Positions 52,299 through 62,006 of a DNA stretch of 64,000 bases are shown here, in pieces. Within the stretch, counting starts at the first letter, position 1, and each line of letters starts with the position of its first letter. The notes below the pieces were generated by a model that was not told the origin of the DNA, did not search any database, and saw only the letters and a program-made list of their open reading frames with translations. The position numbers and the translations under genes are program-made. Origin of the DNA: Bin87 sp963668585 (GTDB lineage Bacteria; Chloroflexota; Dehalococcoidia; Lucifugimonadales; UBA3495); the NCBI GenBank assembly GCA_963668585.1, contig OY764869.1:2976001-3040000 (forward strand). The letters run 5' to 3'.

Positions 52299-53999
52299 AT
52301 GGAGATGACCGGCGCGGAAATAATTTGCGAAAGCCTGCTGCGTGAAGGCGTGGACACGATTTTCGGATTGCCCGGCGGCGCTGTACTACCGTTCTACGGA
52401 GCGCTGTCCTTCTACCCGAAACTCCGCCACATCCTGGTACGCCACGAGCAGGCTGCTGCCATGGCAGCGGACGGATACGCCAGGGCCACGGGAAAGGTAG
52501 GCGTATGTTCCGCCACATCGGGACCCGGAGCAACGAACCTGGTCACCGGATTGGCGTCGGCGCAAATGGACTCAGTGCCGATCGTATGCATCACCGGACA
52601 GGTACCGCGCCCGGCCATCGGCCGCGACGCTTTCCAGGAAACCGACATCACGGGTATCACGCTTCCGGTAACCAAGCACAACTACCTGGTGATGGATGTG
52701 CGGGATATTGCTCCGGCCATCAAGGAAGCGTTCCACATCGCGCGCACCGGCCGTCCGGGGCCAGTGCTGATCGACGTGCCGAAAGACGTGCTTGCCGGCG
52801 AAAAGATCGAGTTTGAATGGCCAGCGAGTGTCGATCTGCCCGGCTACAGCCCGCCGGGTGAACCGGACCCTGCGCAGGTGGCCGAGGCCGCCCGCCTGAT
52901 CAACGAATCTCAGCGGCCGATTATCCTGGCCGGACACGGCGTGCTGATTTCGAGGGCGTGGGACGAACTGCGCGAGTTGGCGGAAAAGGCGCAGATACCG
53001 GTGGTGACGACACTGCTGGGAATCGGGTCGCTGCCCACGGATCACGTGCTGCACATGGGAATGCCGGGGATGCACGGCATGGCGTACGCCAGCCTGGCCA
53101 TCGACCGGTCTGATCTCGTGATTGCGCTGGGGGCGCGGTTCGATGACCGCGTGACCGGCCGGCTCTCTGATTTCGCCCCGAACGCCAAGATCATCCACTT
53201 TGACGTTGATCCCACCGAGTTCAACAAGAACGTGGTGGCCGACGCGCCGGTGCTGGGAGATCTGAAGGCCAGCGTGCGCGCGCTCATCGGCCGGGTCAAC
53301 TCCAATGTCCACCTGGACTGGATGAGGGAAACCGACGTGCTGCGGGCCGAGCATCCGTCGCTATTCATTCGCAAATCGGACGTGCTGCTGCCGCAACAGG
53401 TATTGAAGGAACTTTCGGACGTGACCGGTGGTGATTCCATCATCGTAACGGGCGTGGGCCAGCACCAGATGTGGGCGGCGCAGCACTATGGTTACAAAGA
53501 ACCCAACTCGCTGATCACGTCCGGCGGAAGCGGCGCGATGGGTTTTGAAGTTCCCGCCGCGTTGGGCGCCAAGGTGGGCCGCCCCGACAAGACCGTGTGG
53601 TCAATCGCCGGAGACGGGGGATTCCAGATGACCCTGTGCGATTTGGCAACCGCCGTGGAAAACAACATCGAGGTCAAGTACGCCATCCTGAACAACGGTT
53701 CGCTGGGCATGGTCCGCCAGTGGCAGGACTTCTTCTACGACAAGGACTTCTTCGCCACCATCTACCAGGGGAACCCCGACTTCGTGAAATTGGCGGAAGC
53801 GTACGGGATGCGCGGAATCAGGGTTACCAGGCAGGAGGAAGTCGCGGGGGCCATCCAGGAAGCGATGGAAACGCCGGGTCCGGTGGTGGTCGATTTCGTG
53901 GTGAAAGAGGACGAGTTCGTGTATCCGATGATTCCGGCAGGTGAATCAGTGCATGAGATGCTGGAAGAACCCGAGGGGGTGGGAATTGAAACCGCATAA
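52299..53999 (+). CDS. ilvB: Acetolactate synthase, large (catalytic) subunit
   Basis: 566 residues. GLPGGAVLPFYGAL, the TPP-activating Glu in RHEQAAAMAADGYARATG, GPGATNLVTGLASAQMDSVP, the FAD segment GMPGMHGMAYASLAI, and the TPP motif GDGGFQMTLCDLATAVENN then NN. First committed step of valine/leucine/isoleucine synthesis. First gene after the T-box; ATG 52299 follows GCAGGAG. It overlaps ilvN by 14 bases. Confidence 0.97.
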   Translation: MEMTGAEIICESLLREGVDTIFGLPGGAVLPFYGALSFYPKLRHILVRHEQAAAMAADGYARATGKVGVCSATSGPGATNLVTGLASAQMDSVPIVCITGQVPRPAIGRDAFQETDITGITLPVTKHNYLVMDVRDIAPAIKEAFHIARTGRPGPVLIDVPKDVLAGEKIEFEWPASVDLPGYSPPGEPDPAQVAEAARLINESQRPIILAGHGVLISRAWDELRELAEKAQIPVVTTLLGIGSLPTDHVLHMGMPGMHGMAYASLAIDRSDLVIALGARFDDRVTGRLSDFAPNAKIIHFDVDPTEFNKNVVADAPVLGDLKASVRALIGRVNSNVHLDWMRETDVLRAEHPSLFIRKSDVLLPQQVLKELSDVTGGDSIIVTGVGQHQMWAAQHYGYKEPNSLITSGGSGAMGFEVPAALGAKVGRPDKTVWSIAGDGGFQMTLCDLATAVENNIEVKYAILNNGSLGMVRQWQDFFYDKDFFATIYQGNPDFVKLAEAYGMRGIRVTRQEEVAGAIQEAMETPGPVVVDFVVKEDEFVYPMIPAGESVHEMLEEPEGVGIETA

Positions 54000-54588
54000 C
54001 GCTCAGCAGCACACCATCGTCGCGCTGGTTCAGGACCGGCCGGGCGTGTTGGCGCGGATTGCCAGCCTTTTCCGGCGGCGGGGCTTCAACATAGCCAGTC
54101 TGGCAGTAGGCGTGAGCGAACAGGAAGGACTGTCCCGCCTGACCTTCGTGGTAACCGGCGACCAGTACACTGTCGAGCAGGCTACGCGCCACCTGGACAA
54201 ACTGATCGACGTGGTCAAGGTATCCAACATCTCCAACGAGGACGCGGTCGCCCGTGAGTTGGCTCTGATCAAGGTGCGGGCCACCCCGACGAACCGCAGC
54301 GAAATACTGGAGATGGCAAACCTGTTCCGGGCCAAGGTTGTGGACGTGGGCGCCCGTTCGCTGGTGGTGGAAATCACCGGGGAGGAGGACAAGATCGACG
54401 CCCTGTACGACCTGCTCCGTCCCTTCGGAATCCTGGAATTGATGCGGACCGGACGGGTCGCCATGGTGCGGGGCAAGACGGGAGGTCGGGTCAGCGACGA
54501 CGTGGGGGCGGACGCCATGATTGTGGGGAGGAACGGTGCGGTGGCCACGTTGGCGGGATCCGTGCCGGGACACTACGAAGGGGTCTAA
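53986..54588 (+). CDS. ilvN: Acetolactate synthase, small (regulatory) subunit
   Basis: 200 residues from TTG 53986, placed behind GAGGGGGTGGGA; it overlaps the ilvB stop. N-terminal ACT domain HTIVALVQDRPGVLARIASL then RRRGFNIASLAVG, and the C-terminal half IKVRATPTNRSEILEMANL and FGILELMRTGRVAMVRG. It binds valine to inhibit the enzyme and is needed for full activity. The C-terminal tail (about 25 residues past RTGRVAMVRG) is longer than in E. coli IlvH. Confidence 0.95.
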   Translation: MKPHNAQQHTIVALVQDRPGVLARIASLFRRRGFNIASLAVGVSEQEGLSRLTFVVTGDQYTVEQATRHLDKLIDVVKVSNISNEDAVARELALIKVRATPTNRSEILEMANLFRAKVVDVGARSLVVEITGEEDKIDALYDLLRPFGILELMRTGRVAMVRGKTGGRVSDDVGADAMIVGRNGAVATLAGSVPGHYEGV

Positions 54589-54642
54589 CCAAAATACCCG
54601 GCTCGATGCAAGCGGGACCGGACCAACAGAGGATGAACCAGA

Positions 54643-55653
54643 ATGGCAGTAAATATCTACACTGAGAAAGACGCCGACTTGTCGCTCCTGGCCAACAAAA
54701 CGGTCGGGATGGTCGGTTACGGGAGCCAGGGGCACGCCCACGCGTTGAACCTGCACGACAGTGGCGTAAAGGTAATGGTGGGCCTGTACGAGGGCAGCGC
54801 CAGTCGGCAGGTGGCGCGGGATGCCGGGCTAGAGGTCGGCAGCGTCGCAGAAGTCGCCAAAGCCTCCGATGTGCTGATGGTGGCGATCCCCGACCACGTC
54901 CAGAAGGACGTGTATCGCGATGAGATCGAGCCGAACCTCGGGCCAGGCAAAGCCCTGATGTTCGCACACGGATTCACCATCCACTACCAGTTCGTGGTTC
55001 CGCCGCCGACGGTGGACGTGATGATGATCGCGCCCAAGGCTCCGGGCCACCGGATGCGTGAGCATTTCGTGGAGCAGGGAATCGGCGTGCCGTGCCTGCT
55101 GGCCGTCCACCAGGACGCCACCGGGAACGCCAAGAATATCGGGCTGGCCTACGCCGCCGGAATCGGCTGCGCCCGGGCCGGTGTGCTGGAGACCACGTTC
55201 AAGGACGAGACCGAGAGCGACCTGTTCGGCGAACAGTCCGTGCTGTGCGGCGGCGTTACCGCCCTGATCAACCTGGCCTTTGAAACCCTGGTTGAGCGCG
55301 GCTATCCGCCTGAAATCGCTTACTTCGAATGCCTGCACGAACTCAAGATGATCGTTGACCTGATCCAGCAGGGCGGATTCAACTACATGCGCTTCTCGGT
55401 CAGCGACACCGCCGAATACGGCGACCTGACGCGTGGCACACGGGTGGTCGATGACCACGTTCGCGAGAATATGCACCGCGTGCTGGACGACATCCAGAGC
55501 GGGTCGTTCGCACAGGAATGGATGGCGGAATGCGACGAGGGACGGCACAACTTCCTGCGCCTGCGCCAGGAAGCCCGCACGAGCCGGATCCACGAGGTGG
55601 GACGCGGCCTGCGCGAAATGATGCCCTGGATGAACCCGCGCGAAATCGAGTGA
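54643..55653 (+). CDS. ilvC: Ketol-acid reductoisomerase
   Basis: 336 residues, class I. NAD(P) motif VGYGSQGHAHALNLHDSGVK; IAPKAPGHRMREHFVEQGIG; DLFGEQSVLCGGVTALI with metal-binding acidic residues; and FECLHELKMIVDLIQQGG then F. Converts acetolactate to dihydroxyisovalerate. It follows ilvN by 54 bases in the same transcript. A GTAGGGGC hairpin follows and may partly terminate before leuA. Confidence 0.97.
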   Translation: MAVNIYTEKDADLSLLANKTVGMVGYGSQGHAHALNLHDSGVKVMVGLYEGSASRQVARDAGLEVGSVAEVAKASDVLMVAIPDHVQKDVYRDEIEPNLGPGKALMFAHGFTIHYQFVVPPPTVDVMMIAPKAPGHRMREHFVEQGIGVPCLLAVHQDATGNAKNIGLAYAAGIGCARAGVLETTFKDETESDLFGEQSVLCGGVTALINLAFETLVERGYPPEIAYFECLHELKMIVDLIQQGGFNYMRFSVSDTAEYGDLTRGTRVVDDHVRENMHRVLDDIQSGSFAQEWMAECDEGRHNFLRLRQEARTSRIHEVGRGLREMMPWMNPREIE

Positions 55654-55675
55654 TTTGACACCGCGGCCCTGACCC

Positions 55676-55703
55676 GTAGGGGCAAATAATTTTTCGCCCC
55701 TAC
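55676..55703 (+). repeat. GTAGGGGC...GCCCCTAC palindrome after ilvC
   Basis: GTAGGGGC (55676-55683) and GCCCCTAC (55696-55703) enclose AAATAATTTTTC. It may attenuate transcription between ilvC and leuA, or be one of the dispersed palindromes. Confidence 0.55.
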
Positions 55704-55736
55704 CCACAGTCGCAGCGAACTATATGGAGGAAACGC

Positions 55737-55853
55737 ATGAGCATGGAGGTACTGTGCAGAGCAGTTCACCATCGCAGTCTGGTCTTGGCGGGGCTGGCTG
55801 CGGTGGACTGCGTGTGCCTGCCGAACCTTTCCCATCAAAGCGTGAGCAACTAA
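55737..55853 (+). CDS. Short ORF between ilvC and leuA, strong ribosome binding site
   Basis: 38 codons from ATG 55737 to TAA 55851-55853. GGAGG at 55726-55730 lies six bases before the ATG, as good as any site in the window. The peptide starts MSMEVLCRAVHHRSLVLAGL and has six Leu and seven Val among 38 residues. It ends 48 bases before leuA. It could be a leader peptide affecting leuA, or a small protein; no family is recognised. Confidence 0.5.
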   Translation: MSMEVLCRAVHHRSLVLAGLAAVDCVCLPNLSHQSVSN

Positions 55854-55901
55854 CCCGCTCTCATCACGAGCGCTGACCCTTTCGGAGGGAAAGGAAACAT
55901 C

Positions 55902-57461
55902 ATGGCTTCACAAGTAAAGTTTCTCGATACCACGCTGCGCGACGGCGAACAGTCTGCCGGCATCGGCATGACCGTCGAAGAAAAGATGCAGATCGCCCGC
56001 CAGCTCGCCCGTATGAAGGTGGACATCATTGAGGCAGGGTTCGCCGCCAGTTCGCCCGGCGACTTCGAGGCGGTCTCCCGCATCGCCAACGAGGTGGAAG
56101 GGCCCATCATATGCTCGCTGTCCCGCGCCGTCGCCGGCGACGTGGACGCCGCGTGGAACGCAATCAAGGGCGCCAAGGAGCCCCGCATCCATGTGTTCCT
56201 GTCCTCCTCCGAGATCCACCAGATGCACCAGCTCAGAAAGGACCGCGAAGACGTCATGAATATGGCCGTCGACATGGTCTCCCGCGCCAAGGGCTACTGC
56301 GACGACGTCGAGTTCTCGCCCATGGACGCCACTCGCACCAACCGAGATTACCTCTACCGAATGTTGGAAGAGGTTATCAAGGTGGGCGCGACGACCATCA
56401 ACATCGCCGACACCGTGGGCTACGCCATCCCGTCGGACTTCCAGACCATGCTGAACGACATCCAGCAGAACGTCCGCGGCATTGAGAACGTGACACTGTC
56501 CGTCCACTGCCATAACGACCTGGGCCTCGCGGTTTCCAACAGCCTGGCCGCCATCGAAGTCGGCGCCCGCCAGGTTGAGGGCTGCATCAACGGTATCGGC
56601 GAGCGCGCCGGCAACGCTTCGCTGGAAGAGATCATCATGGCGCTGGATACCCGCAAGGACTTCTTCGGCGTCGACCTGAACGTTGACACCACCCAGATCT
56701 ACCCCAGCAGTCGCCTGGTGAGCCGCATCACCGGCATGAGCGTCCAGGCCAACAAGGCGATCGTCGGCGAAAACGCCTTCCGCCACGCTTCCGGCATTCA
56801 CCAGGACGGCGTGCTGAAGGACCGCTCCACCTACGAGGTCATGAAACCCGAGCGCGTGGGCCTCCCGCCCGACGTTCAACTGGTGCTCGGCAAGCTCAGC
56901 GGTCGCGCCGGACTGCAAGCCCGTTTGGAGACGCTGGGCTTCTCGCTGGACCGCGAAGAGGTCACCGGCGTGTACCAGCGGTTCCTCGAACTGGCCGACA
57001 AAAAGCCGGAGATCACGGACCGCGACCTGGAAATCCTGATGGACGAAGAGAACCGCTCAACGTCTGAGCCGGTGACCTACGCACTGGAGACGGTCCACTT
57101 CACCAGCGGCGACAAGGACATTCCAACCGCCACCGTTCGCCTGATCGGCCCCGACGGCGAGACGCGCACCGATGCCTCCACGGGCAACGGTCCGGTGGAC
57201 GCGGTTTGCCGCGCCATTGACCGTGTGGTTGGCACCACCGCTCGCATCGAGGACTTCCAAGTGCAGGCGGTTACGGAAGGCCGCGACTCGGTGGGTTCGG
57301 TAACGATGCGCATTGAGAACAGTGGTCGCATCTTCACCGGACGGGGCGCCAACACCGACATCATCGTGGCCAGCGCCCAGGCCTACCTGAGCGCCATGAA
57401 CCGGATGCTGGCGGCCGACGAGGAAGCGGCATTGCCCGCGGTGGGCACCACTCCGGACTAA
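55902..57461 (+). CDS. leuA: 2-isopropylmalate synthase
   Basis: 519 residues. FLDTTLRDGEQSAGIGMT, the metal-binding SVHCHNDLGLAVSNSLAA, INGIGERAGNASLEEI, and the C-terminal LeuA allosteric domain (about 380-505). NAFRHASGIHQDGVLKDRST is the standard active-site region. First step of leucine synthesis. SD GGAGGGAAAGG lies about 8 bases before ATG 55902. It ends the operon; a terminator-like palindrome follows. Confidence 0.96.
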   Translation: MASQVKFLDTTLRDGEQSAGIGMTVEEKMQIARQLARMKVDIIEAGFAASSPGDFEAVSRIANEVEGPIICSLSRAVAGDVDAAWNAIKGAKEPRIHVFLSSSEIHQMHQLRKDREDVMNMAVDMVSRAKGYCDDVEFSPMDATRTNRDYLYRMLEEVIKVGATTINIADTVGYAIPSDFQTMLNDIQQNVRGIENVTLSVHCHNDLGLAVSNSLAAIEVGARQVEGCINGIGERAGNASLEEIIMALDTRKDFFGVDLNVDTTQIYPSSRLVSRITGMSVQANKAIVGENAFRHASGIHQDGVLKDRSTYEVMKPERVGLPPDVQLVLGKLSGRAGLQARLETLGFSLDREEVTGVYQRFLELADKKPEITDRDLEILMDEENRSTSEPVTYALETVHFTSGDKDIPTATVRLIGPDGETRTDASTGNGPVDAVCRAIDRVVGTTARIEDFQVQAVTEGRDSVGSVTMRIENSGRIFTGRGANTDIIVASAQAYLSAMNRMLAADEEAALPAVGTTPD

Positions 57462-57487
57462 TCCCAACGCTGGCCGAAGGCTTGCCG

Positions 57488-57514
57488 GGGGCGACGCGTG
57501 CGTCGCCCCTACGT
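57488..57514 (+). terminator. Terminator-like palindrome after leuA
   Basis: GGGGCGACGC (57488-57497) pairs with GCGTCGCCCC (57500-57509), followed by TACGTTTTG. Confidence 0.6.
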
Positions 57515-57630
57515 TTTGAATGCACGGCTTGGCGGGCAACGTCCAAAGTGATGGTTCGACAGGCTCAGGACGAGCGGAGAACCGCGTGAGGGGAGGTTTG
57601 ACGCCTGCCCCGCTCTTTGACGCTGTCAGA

Positions 57631-58644
57631 TTACAGCAGTGGCATCTGGAATGCCTGGTCCTGGGCGGTGGCGTTCTTGCCAAGGTGGATGGCGGAATAT
57701 CCTGACTTGCGCAAATGCGCCGCCAGATCGGGAAACCCGAAAACCGTGTACACCTGCCGTGGTTTCACCGCCTCAACATATGCGATCAGATCGTTGAAAT
57801 CGGCGTGGTCGCTGTAAGGCAGGCTGGAGTCTCCCGGCCGGCCGCGACCCCAGGGTCTGGTACCCTTGCCGGCAGCCCAGCCAGTCAATTCCAGGTAGCG
57901 CACCGCACGGCGGGCAGGCAGCCATTGGCCAATCTGCTCGCGTGACTTGCGGCCCGGCGGGAATATGCACACCTCGCCGTCTCGAAAATCGCCGTCGAAG
58001 AGCCGATAGGTTCCGGGGAAACGCACTCCGGCCGTCTCGTAGCGGCTGGCGATGTCGTGCACGCTTTCCTCGCACGCCACCGGGAAACCTGCGGCGAGGA
58101 GATGGTGAAGCGCCTCCTGCGCCTTGCCCAGTCGCCAGCCGAGCACCACTGGGAGCGCGCCCTGTTCCAACCACTGGCTGATCACGCGCACGGCAGTGGC
58201 AATGGAGTCGTCCTGGGAGGGAAAGACGTAGTCGGGATGGCCGTAAGTACACTCAATGACCAGCGTGTCGCACTGGATGGTCTCCGGAGGTTCGTTGATT
58301 GGCGACGGTTGGATCCGCAGGTCCCCGGTGTAAAGGAGGCGCTCTCCGCTGGATCGGTCGGTCACCAGCGTTTGGGCGGAGCCGAGGCAATGGCCGGCAG
58401 GGTGCAGGCTCACGGTGTATGCCGGCGTTTCCAGAGGCTCGCCGTATTCAAGCTCAACCGGCTCGGAACGGCTGAGGTAATCGCCAAGCAGGATTCGGGT
58501 TCCCCGGGTCAGTACCGGCTGACGGTGGCGGGCGATGTGGTCAGAATGGGCGTGAGATACGACGGACGTGTCGCGCTTGCGCAGGGAATCGAGCCAGAGA
58601 TCCAACTGGGGGAGAAAAATGCCCCGATCAAATACCACGTCCAC
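57631..58644 (-). CDS. MBL-fold exonuclease/RNA-processing-like protein
   Basis: 337 residues. VVSHAHSDHIARHRQP gives HxHxDH; HPAGHCLGSAQTLV and LLYTGDLRIQPSP supply the next His and Asp; VIECTYGHPDYVFPSQDD and the C-terminal SYSDHAD-like PYSDHADFNDL are the elements of beta-CASP/ligase-associated exonuclease proteins. Related proteins sit beside LigD/ligase-helicase genes. Here it follows dnaE2 on the same strand with 200 bases between, so a DNA-repair role is plausible but it may be separately transcribed. Confidence 0.85.
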   Translation of the reverse strand: MDVVFDRGIFLPQLDLWLDSLRKRDTSVVSHAHSDHIARHRQPVLTRGTRILLGDYLSRSEPVELEYGEPLETPAYTVSLHPAGHCLGSAQTLVTDRSSGERLLYTGDLRIQPSPINEPPETIQCDTLVIECTYGHPDYVFPSQDDSIATAVRVISQWLEQGALPVVLGWRLGKAQEALHHLLAAGFPVACEESVHDIASRYETAGVRFPGTYRLFDGDFRDGEVCIFPPGRKSREQIGQWLPARRAVRYLELTGWAAGKGTRPWGRGRPGDSSLPYSDHADFNDLIAYVEAVKPRQVYTVFGFPDLAAHLRKSGYSAIHLGKNATAQDQAFQMPLL

Positions 58645-58797
58645 CTGAACAACCTGGCCGCCGGCTGCGGCGGTTGGGAGTATAGCACGACGATCCTTCG
58701 CGGGTGGTTGAAGGGTTTATCCTTCGGCAGGCTCAGGATGATGGTTCGATACGCTCACCGTGAGCGGGAACAGGGGCAGATGCGCAACGGTTTGCAG

Positions 58798-58825
58798 GTA
58801 GGGGCGAGGCATCCCCCGCCCCTAC
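58798..58825. repeat. GTAGGGGCG...CGCCCCTAC palindrome downstream of dnaE2
   Basis: GTAGGGGCG (58798-58806) pairs with CGCCCCTAC (58817-58825). There is no T-run in the direction of dnaE2 transcription, so it is scored as a repeat. A fragment of the dispersed repeat core (CTTCGGCAGGCTCAGGATGA) lies at 58723-58742. Confidence 0.55.
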
Positions 58826-58844
58826 GGCGAGTTGGGAACGACGG

Positions 58845-61800
58845 TCAGCGCCAGTCGGGACGGCGGCGGATGTTGTCCAGATTCACTGACAGGGGCCAGG
58901 CTTTTTTGGCCACCACGTTCAGCGTGTCGTCGCGCCGGGAAACCGTTCCCTCCACCACAACCAGAGTGTTGCGCAGCACGCCCTTGAGGCGCTCCCACTC
59001 CGCTGGCCACACGGCGAGAGGGATCAGTCCGAACTCGTCCTCCAGGGTCAGAAACACCGCCGCTGCCAGGGGGCGCTGCCTCCGCACGATCCGTCCGGCC
59101 ACCCGTACTGTGTCGCCATCGCGGGATCCGAGCAGGTCATCGCTGGTGAACACGTCGGTCAACTCGCGCCTCACCAGTTCCATGACGTGGCCGTCGGGGC
59201 AGAGGCCCATCATGGCGTACTCGTCCAGCATCCGGTCGGCGCGATCGCGCGCGGTCAGGGTTCGCGGCGCGGCGGCCACCGACATTGGCAATGCCAACTG
59301 TCCACGACGCACACCGGACACATACCCTGCCCCCACCTGCCACAGGGCGCTGCTGCGGTCGGTGAAATCGCTGAGGCCGTCCATTGCTCCGGCGCGGGTG
59401 AGATTCTCCAGCGCCTCGCGGGACAGACCCGACCGGGCCAGCACATCGGACAATCCGGTGAACAACCCGGTCTCACGGGCCAGCAGCATCGCGGAACCCA
59501 GCCGGGCGTTGATGCCCTTTACGAAGGTCAGCCCCAGGCGCAGGGTATCAGTCCCCTCGGCGGTGCAGAGTAGATCAGATCGGTTGACGTCGGGATGGGC
59601 AACGCGCAGGCGCAGGCGGCGGGCGTCCTGCTTGAGGGTATCCAGATCCCAGAAGCCCATGGGTTGCTGGTTGAACAGGGCCACAAAAAACTCAAGGGGA
59701 TGATAGCGACGCAGCCAGGCCATCTGGTAGGCGGTGAAGGCGAAGGCCAGGGCGTGGCCCTCAGGGAACATATAGTGAGGATTGAACTTGCCGAAGATGG
59801 TTTCGGCGACGGATTCGGGGACGCCGCGTTGGGCTGCGCCGGCGAGAAACTCCCGGCGGTAGGATGCCACGAGGGCTTCACCGTTGCGGCGACCGAAGGC
59901 GCGACGCATCCGGTCAGCCTCGGCAGCAGTGAAGCCACCTACGTCCATGCCCAGGTGAACCACCTGATCCTGGAACATGATGACCCCCATGGAGCGTTCC
60001 AGCGCGTTTCGCTCCAGCGGGTGATCGTAGCGCCAGGTCATTCCCTCGCGGCGGCGCAGAAACTCGGCAACGCCGTCATTTGCGCCCACGCCGGGGCGGA
60101 CGGCAGCCACCTCCAGCGCGAGGTCGTAGATATCCTGGGGACGCATGCGTACGATGGTCTGCATCTGCGCGGCAGACTCGACCTGGAACACGCCGACGGT
60201 GTCGCCCCGACCGAGATCATCAAACACGCCTTCGTCGCGGTAGTCGATGCGGCTGAGGTCGGGCTCAATGCCGCTGCGGTCGCGAACCAGGCGGACGGCT
60301 TCCTGCATCTGCGACAACGCGCCCAGGGCCAGCAGATCGATTTTCAGGACTCCGGCATCGTCAACGCTGTCCTTGTCCCAGTGGGCCACGTAACGTCCAT
60401 CTATGGCCGAGGGTTGCACCGGCATCAGATCGGTGAGAGGAGTGGAACTGATCAGCATCCCGCCGGGGTGCTGGGCAAGACCCCTGGGAAAGCCGCCCAA
60501 CTGCTCCGACAGGGCGAGCAGATCCCGCCAGCCGGGCCGGTCGGCGCGGGCGAGCAGGGCCGGCGAGTTTGACAGTTCGGAGACGGAATCGGTTTCCAGA
60601 CCCTTGGCCAGCGCGCCGACCTCATCGGGCGGCAGACCCAACGCCTTGCCCAAGTCTCTCACGATGCCACGGGCCTTGTAGGTGGAGAACATTCCGGCCA
60701 GGGCAGCGTGATCCCACCCCCACTCCTCGATGATGCGCAGGATGAGCCGTTCGCGGATGTCACGGGGGAAATCCAGGTCGATGTCGGGCAATGTGGTGGC
60801 TTCGGCGGACAGGAAACGGTCCAGCGAGAGGCCATATTCCACCGGATCAACGTGGGACAACCCGATGAGATAGCCCACCAGCATGGACACCGATGAGCCT
60901 CGGCCACGGCCGGGCGGCAGCCATTCCAGGGGTGTCTCCAGGTGTCCCCAGCCGAGTTCAAGCATGCACTCGCGGGCCAGTTCCACGATGCGGTGATATA
61001 CGAGGAAGAAGCCGGCCAGATCGTGGCGGCGAATCAGATCAAATTCCTCATTCAACCGTTCCCGCACCTTTTGATCGATGCGCCCGTAGCGACGGGTGGC
61101 TGATTCCTCGCAGAGTCGCTCCAGCCAGGACTGTGCGTTGTACCCCGGAGGAACCGGGCAATCGGGGTAGGCGTAGCGTCCCTGCAGGTAGGCCGGAAGA
61201 TTGAAATCAGAGCAGCGTTCGGCAATGGCACGGGTATTTCGCACGGCCTCCGGATGGGACCGGAAAAGGCGAGCCATGGCCGCGGGCGGCTTCAGATGAT
61301 ACTGCCCGTTGACCTTCAGCCGTTCACGCACCTCGGATAGCGAGGCGTTCAGACGCACCGCCGTCAGCGCGTCGTGCAGACAGGACCGATCGGGCCGGTG
61401 ATACCACACGTCGTTGGTTGCCACCGTGCCGACGCTACACCGCCCGGCCAGTTCGCGGAGTCGCTTGTTGCGCGTGGTATCGCCGTAGGCCAGGTGCTGC
61501 TGCAGTTCCAGGAAAACTCCGGCGCGTCCCAACCAGTGGGTGTAGCGCTCGACCAGGGGTTGGGCCCGGCTCCGTTCGCCGTTCTGAATCAGGCCGGAGA
61601 GGAGACTTCCGGGCGCGCCCAACAGGGCGATCAGTCCAACGGAGTGGGATTCCAGGAACCGTCCATCCAGCACGGGGTCGGTGCGACCTCCGGTCATGTG
61701 GGCCAGGGAAATCAGGCGGGACAGGTTGGCGTAGCCCTCGCCGCTCTCGGTGATGAAGGTTACGACGCCCATGCCTTCTGATTCGCGCACTATGAGGTCC

Positions 61801-62006
61801 GCGCCGATGATGGGGCGAAGGCCCGCGGCAAGGCACTGTTCGCTGAACTCCAGCGCGCCGCACAAATTGGAGACGTCGGTCAGGCCCAGGGCCGGGTATT
61901 CGCAGGCAAGGGCGGCGGTCACCATCTCGGCGGTGGACGACGCTCCCGCGCCGAAGGAATACCAGGAATGAGCGCGAAGTTCGATGTATTCGGGCGGCAC
62001 GCTCAC
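58845..62006 (-). CDS. dnaE2: Error-prone DNA polymerase III alpha (DnaE2)
   Basis: 1053 residues. PHP domain at the N-terminus (YIELRAHSWYSFGAGASS), palm Asp residues in LPDIDLDFPRD and in GVLKIDLLALG, fingers, tandem helix-hairpin-helix near 850-900 and a C-terminal OB fold (VRVAGRIVRRQRPLAAAVFL). The length and missing beta-clamp-proximal tau-binding tail fit DnaE2 rather than DnaE1. GTG 62006 immediately follows the imuB stop (TGAGTG), so they are translated together. It performs damage-induced mutagenic translesion synthesis with ImuB. Confidence 0.95.
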   Translation of the reverse strand: MSVPPEYIELRAHSWYSFGAGASSTAEMVTAALACEYPALGLTDVSNLCGALEFSEQCLAAGLRPIIGADLIVRESEGMGVVTFITESGEGYANLSRLISLAHMTGGRTDPVLDGRFLESHSVGLIALLGAPGSLLSGLIQNGERSRAQPLVERYTHWLGRAGVFLELQQHLAYGDTTRNKRLRELAGRCSVGTVATNDVWYHRPDRSCLHDALTAVRLNASLSEVRERLKVNGQYHLKPPAAMARLFRSHPEAVRNTRAIAERCSDFNLPAYLQGRYAYPDCPVPPGYNAQSWLERLCEESATRRYGRIDQKVRERLNEEFDLIRRHDLAGFFLVYHRIVELARECMLELGWGHLETPLEWLPPGRGRGSSVSMLVGYLIGLSHVDPVEYGLSLDRFLSAEATTLPDIDLDFPRDIRERLILRIIEEWGWDHAALAGMFSTYKARGIVRDLGKALGLPPDEVGALAKGLETDSVSELSNSPALLARADRPGWRDLLALSEQLGGFPRGLAQHPGGMLISSTPLTDLMPVQPSAIDGRYVAHWDKDSVDDAGVLKIDLLALGALSQMQEAVRLVRDRSGIEPDLSRIDYRDEGVFDDLGRGDTVGVFQVESAAQMQTIVRMRPQDIYDLALEVAAVRPGVGANDGVAEFLRRREGMTWRYDHPLERNALERSMGVIMFQDQVVHLGMDVGGFTAAEADRMRRAFGRRNGEALVASYRREFLAGAAQRGVPESVAETIFGKFNPHYMFPEGHALAFAFTAYQMAWLRRYHPLEFFVALFNQQPMGFWDLDTLKQDARRLRLRVAHPDVNRSDLLCTAEGTDTLRLGLTFVKGINARLGSAMLLARETGLFTGLSDVLARSGLSREALENLTRAGAMDGLSDFTDRSSALWQVGAGYVSGVRRGQLALPMSVAAAPRTLTARDRADRMLDEYAMMGLCPDGHVMELVRRELTDVFTSDDLLGSRDGDTVRVAGRIVRRQRPLAAAVFLTLEDEFGLIPLAVWPAEWERLKGVLRNTLVVVEGTVSRRDDTLNVVAKKAWPLSVNLDNIRRRPDWR

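Noticed and set aside
58057..59703. A 548-codon plus-strand open frame across the MBL and dnaE2 genes
   Set aside because: It is antisense to two well-recognised genes; its translation is Arg/Ser/Pro-rich without any family motif, a by-product of high GC.
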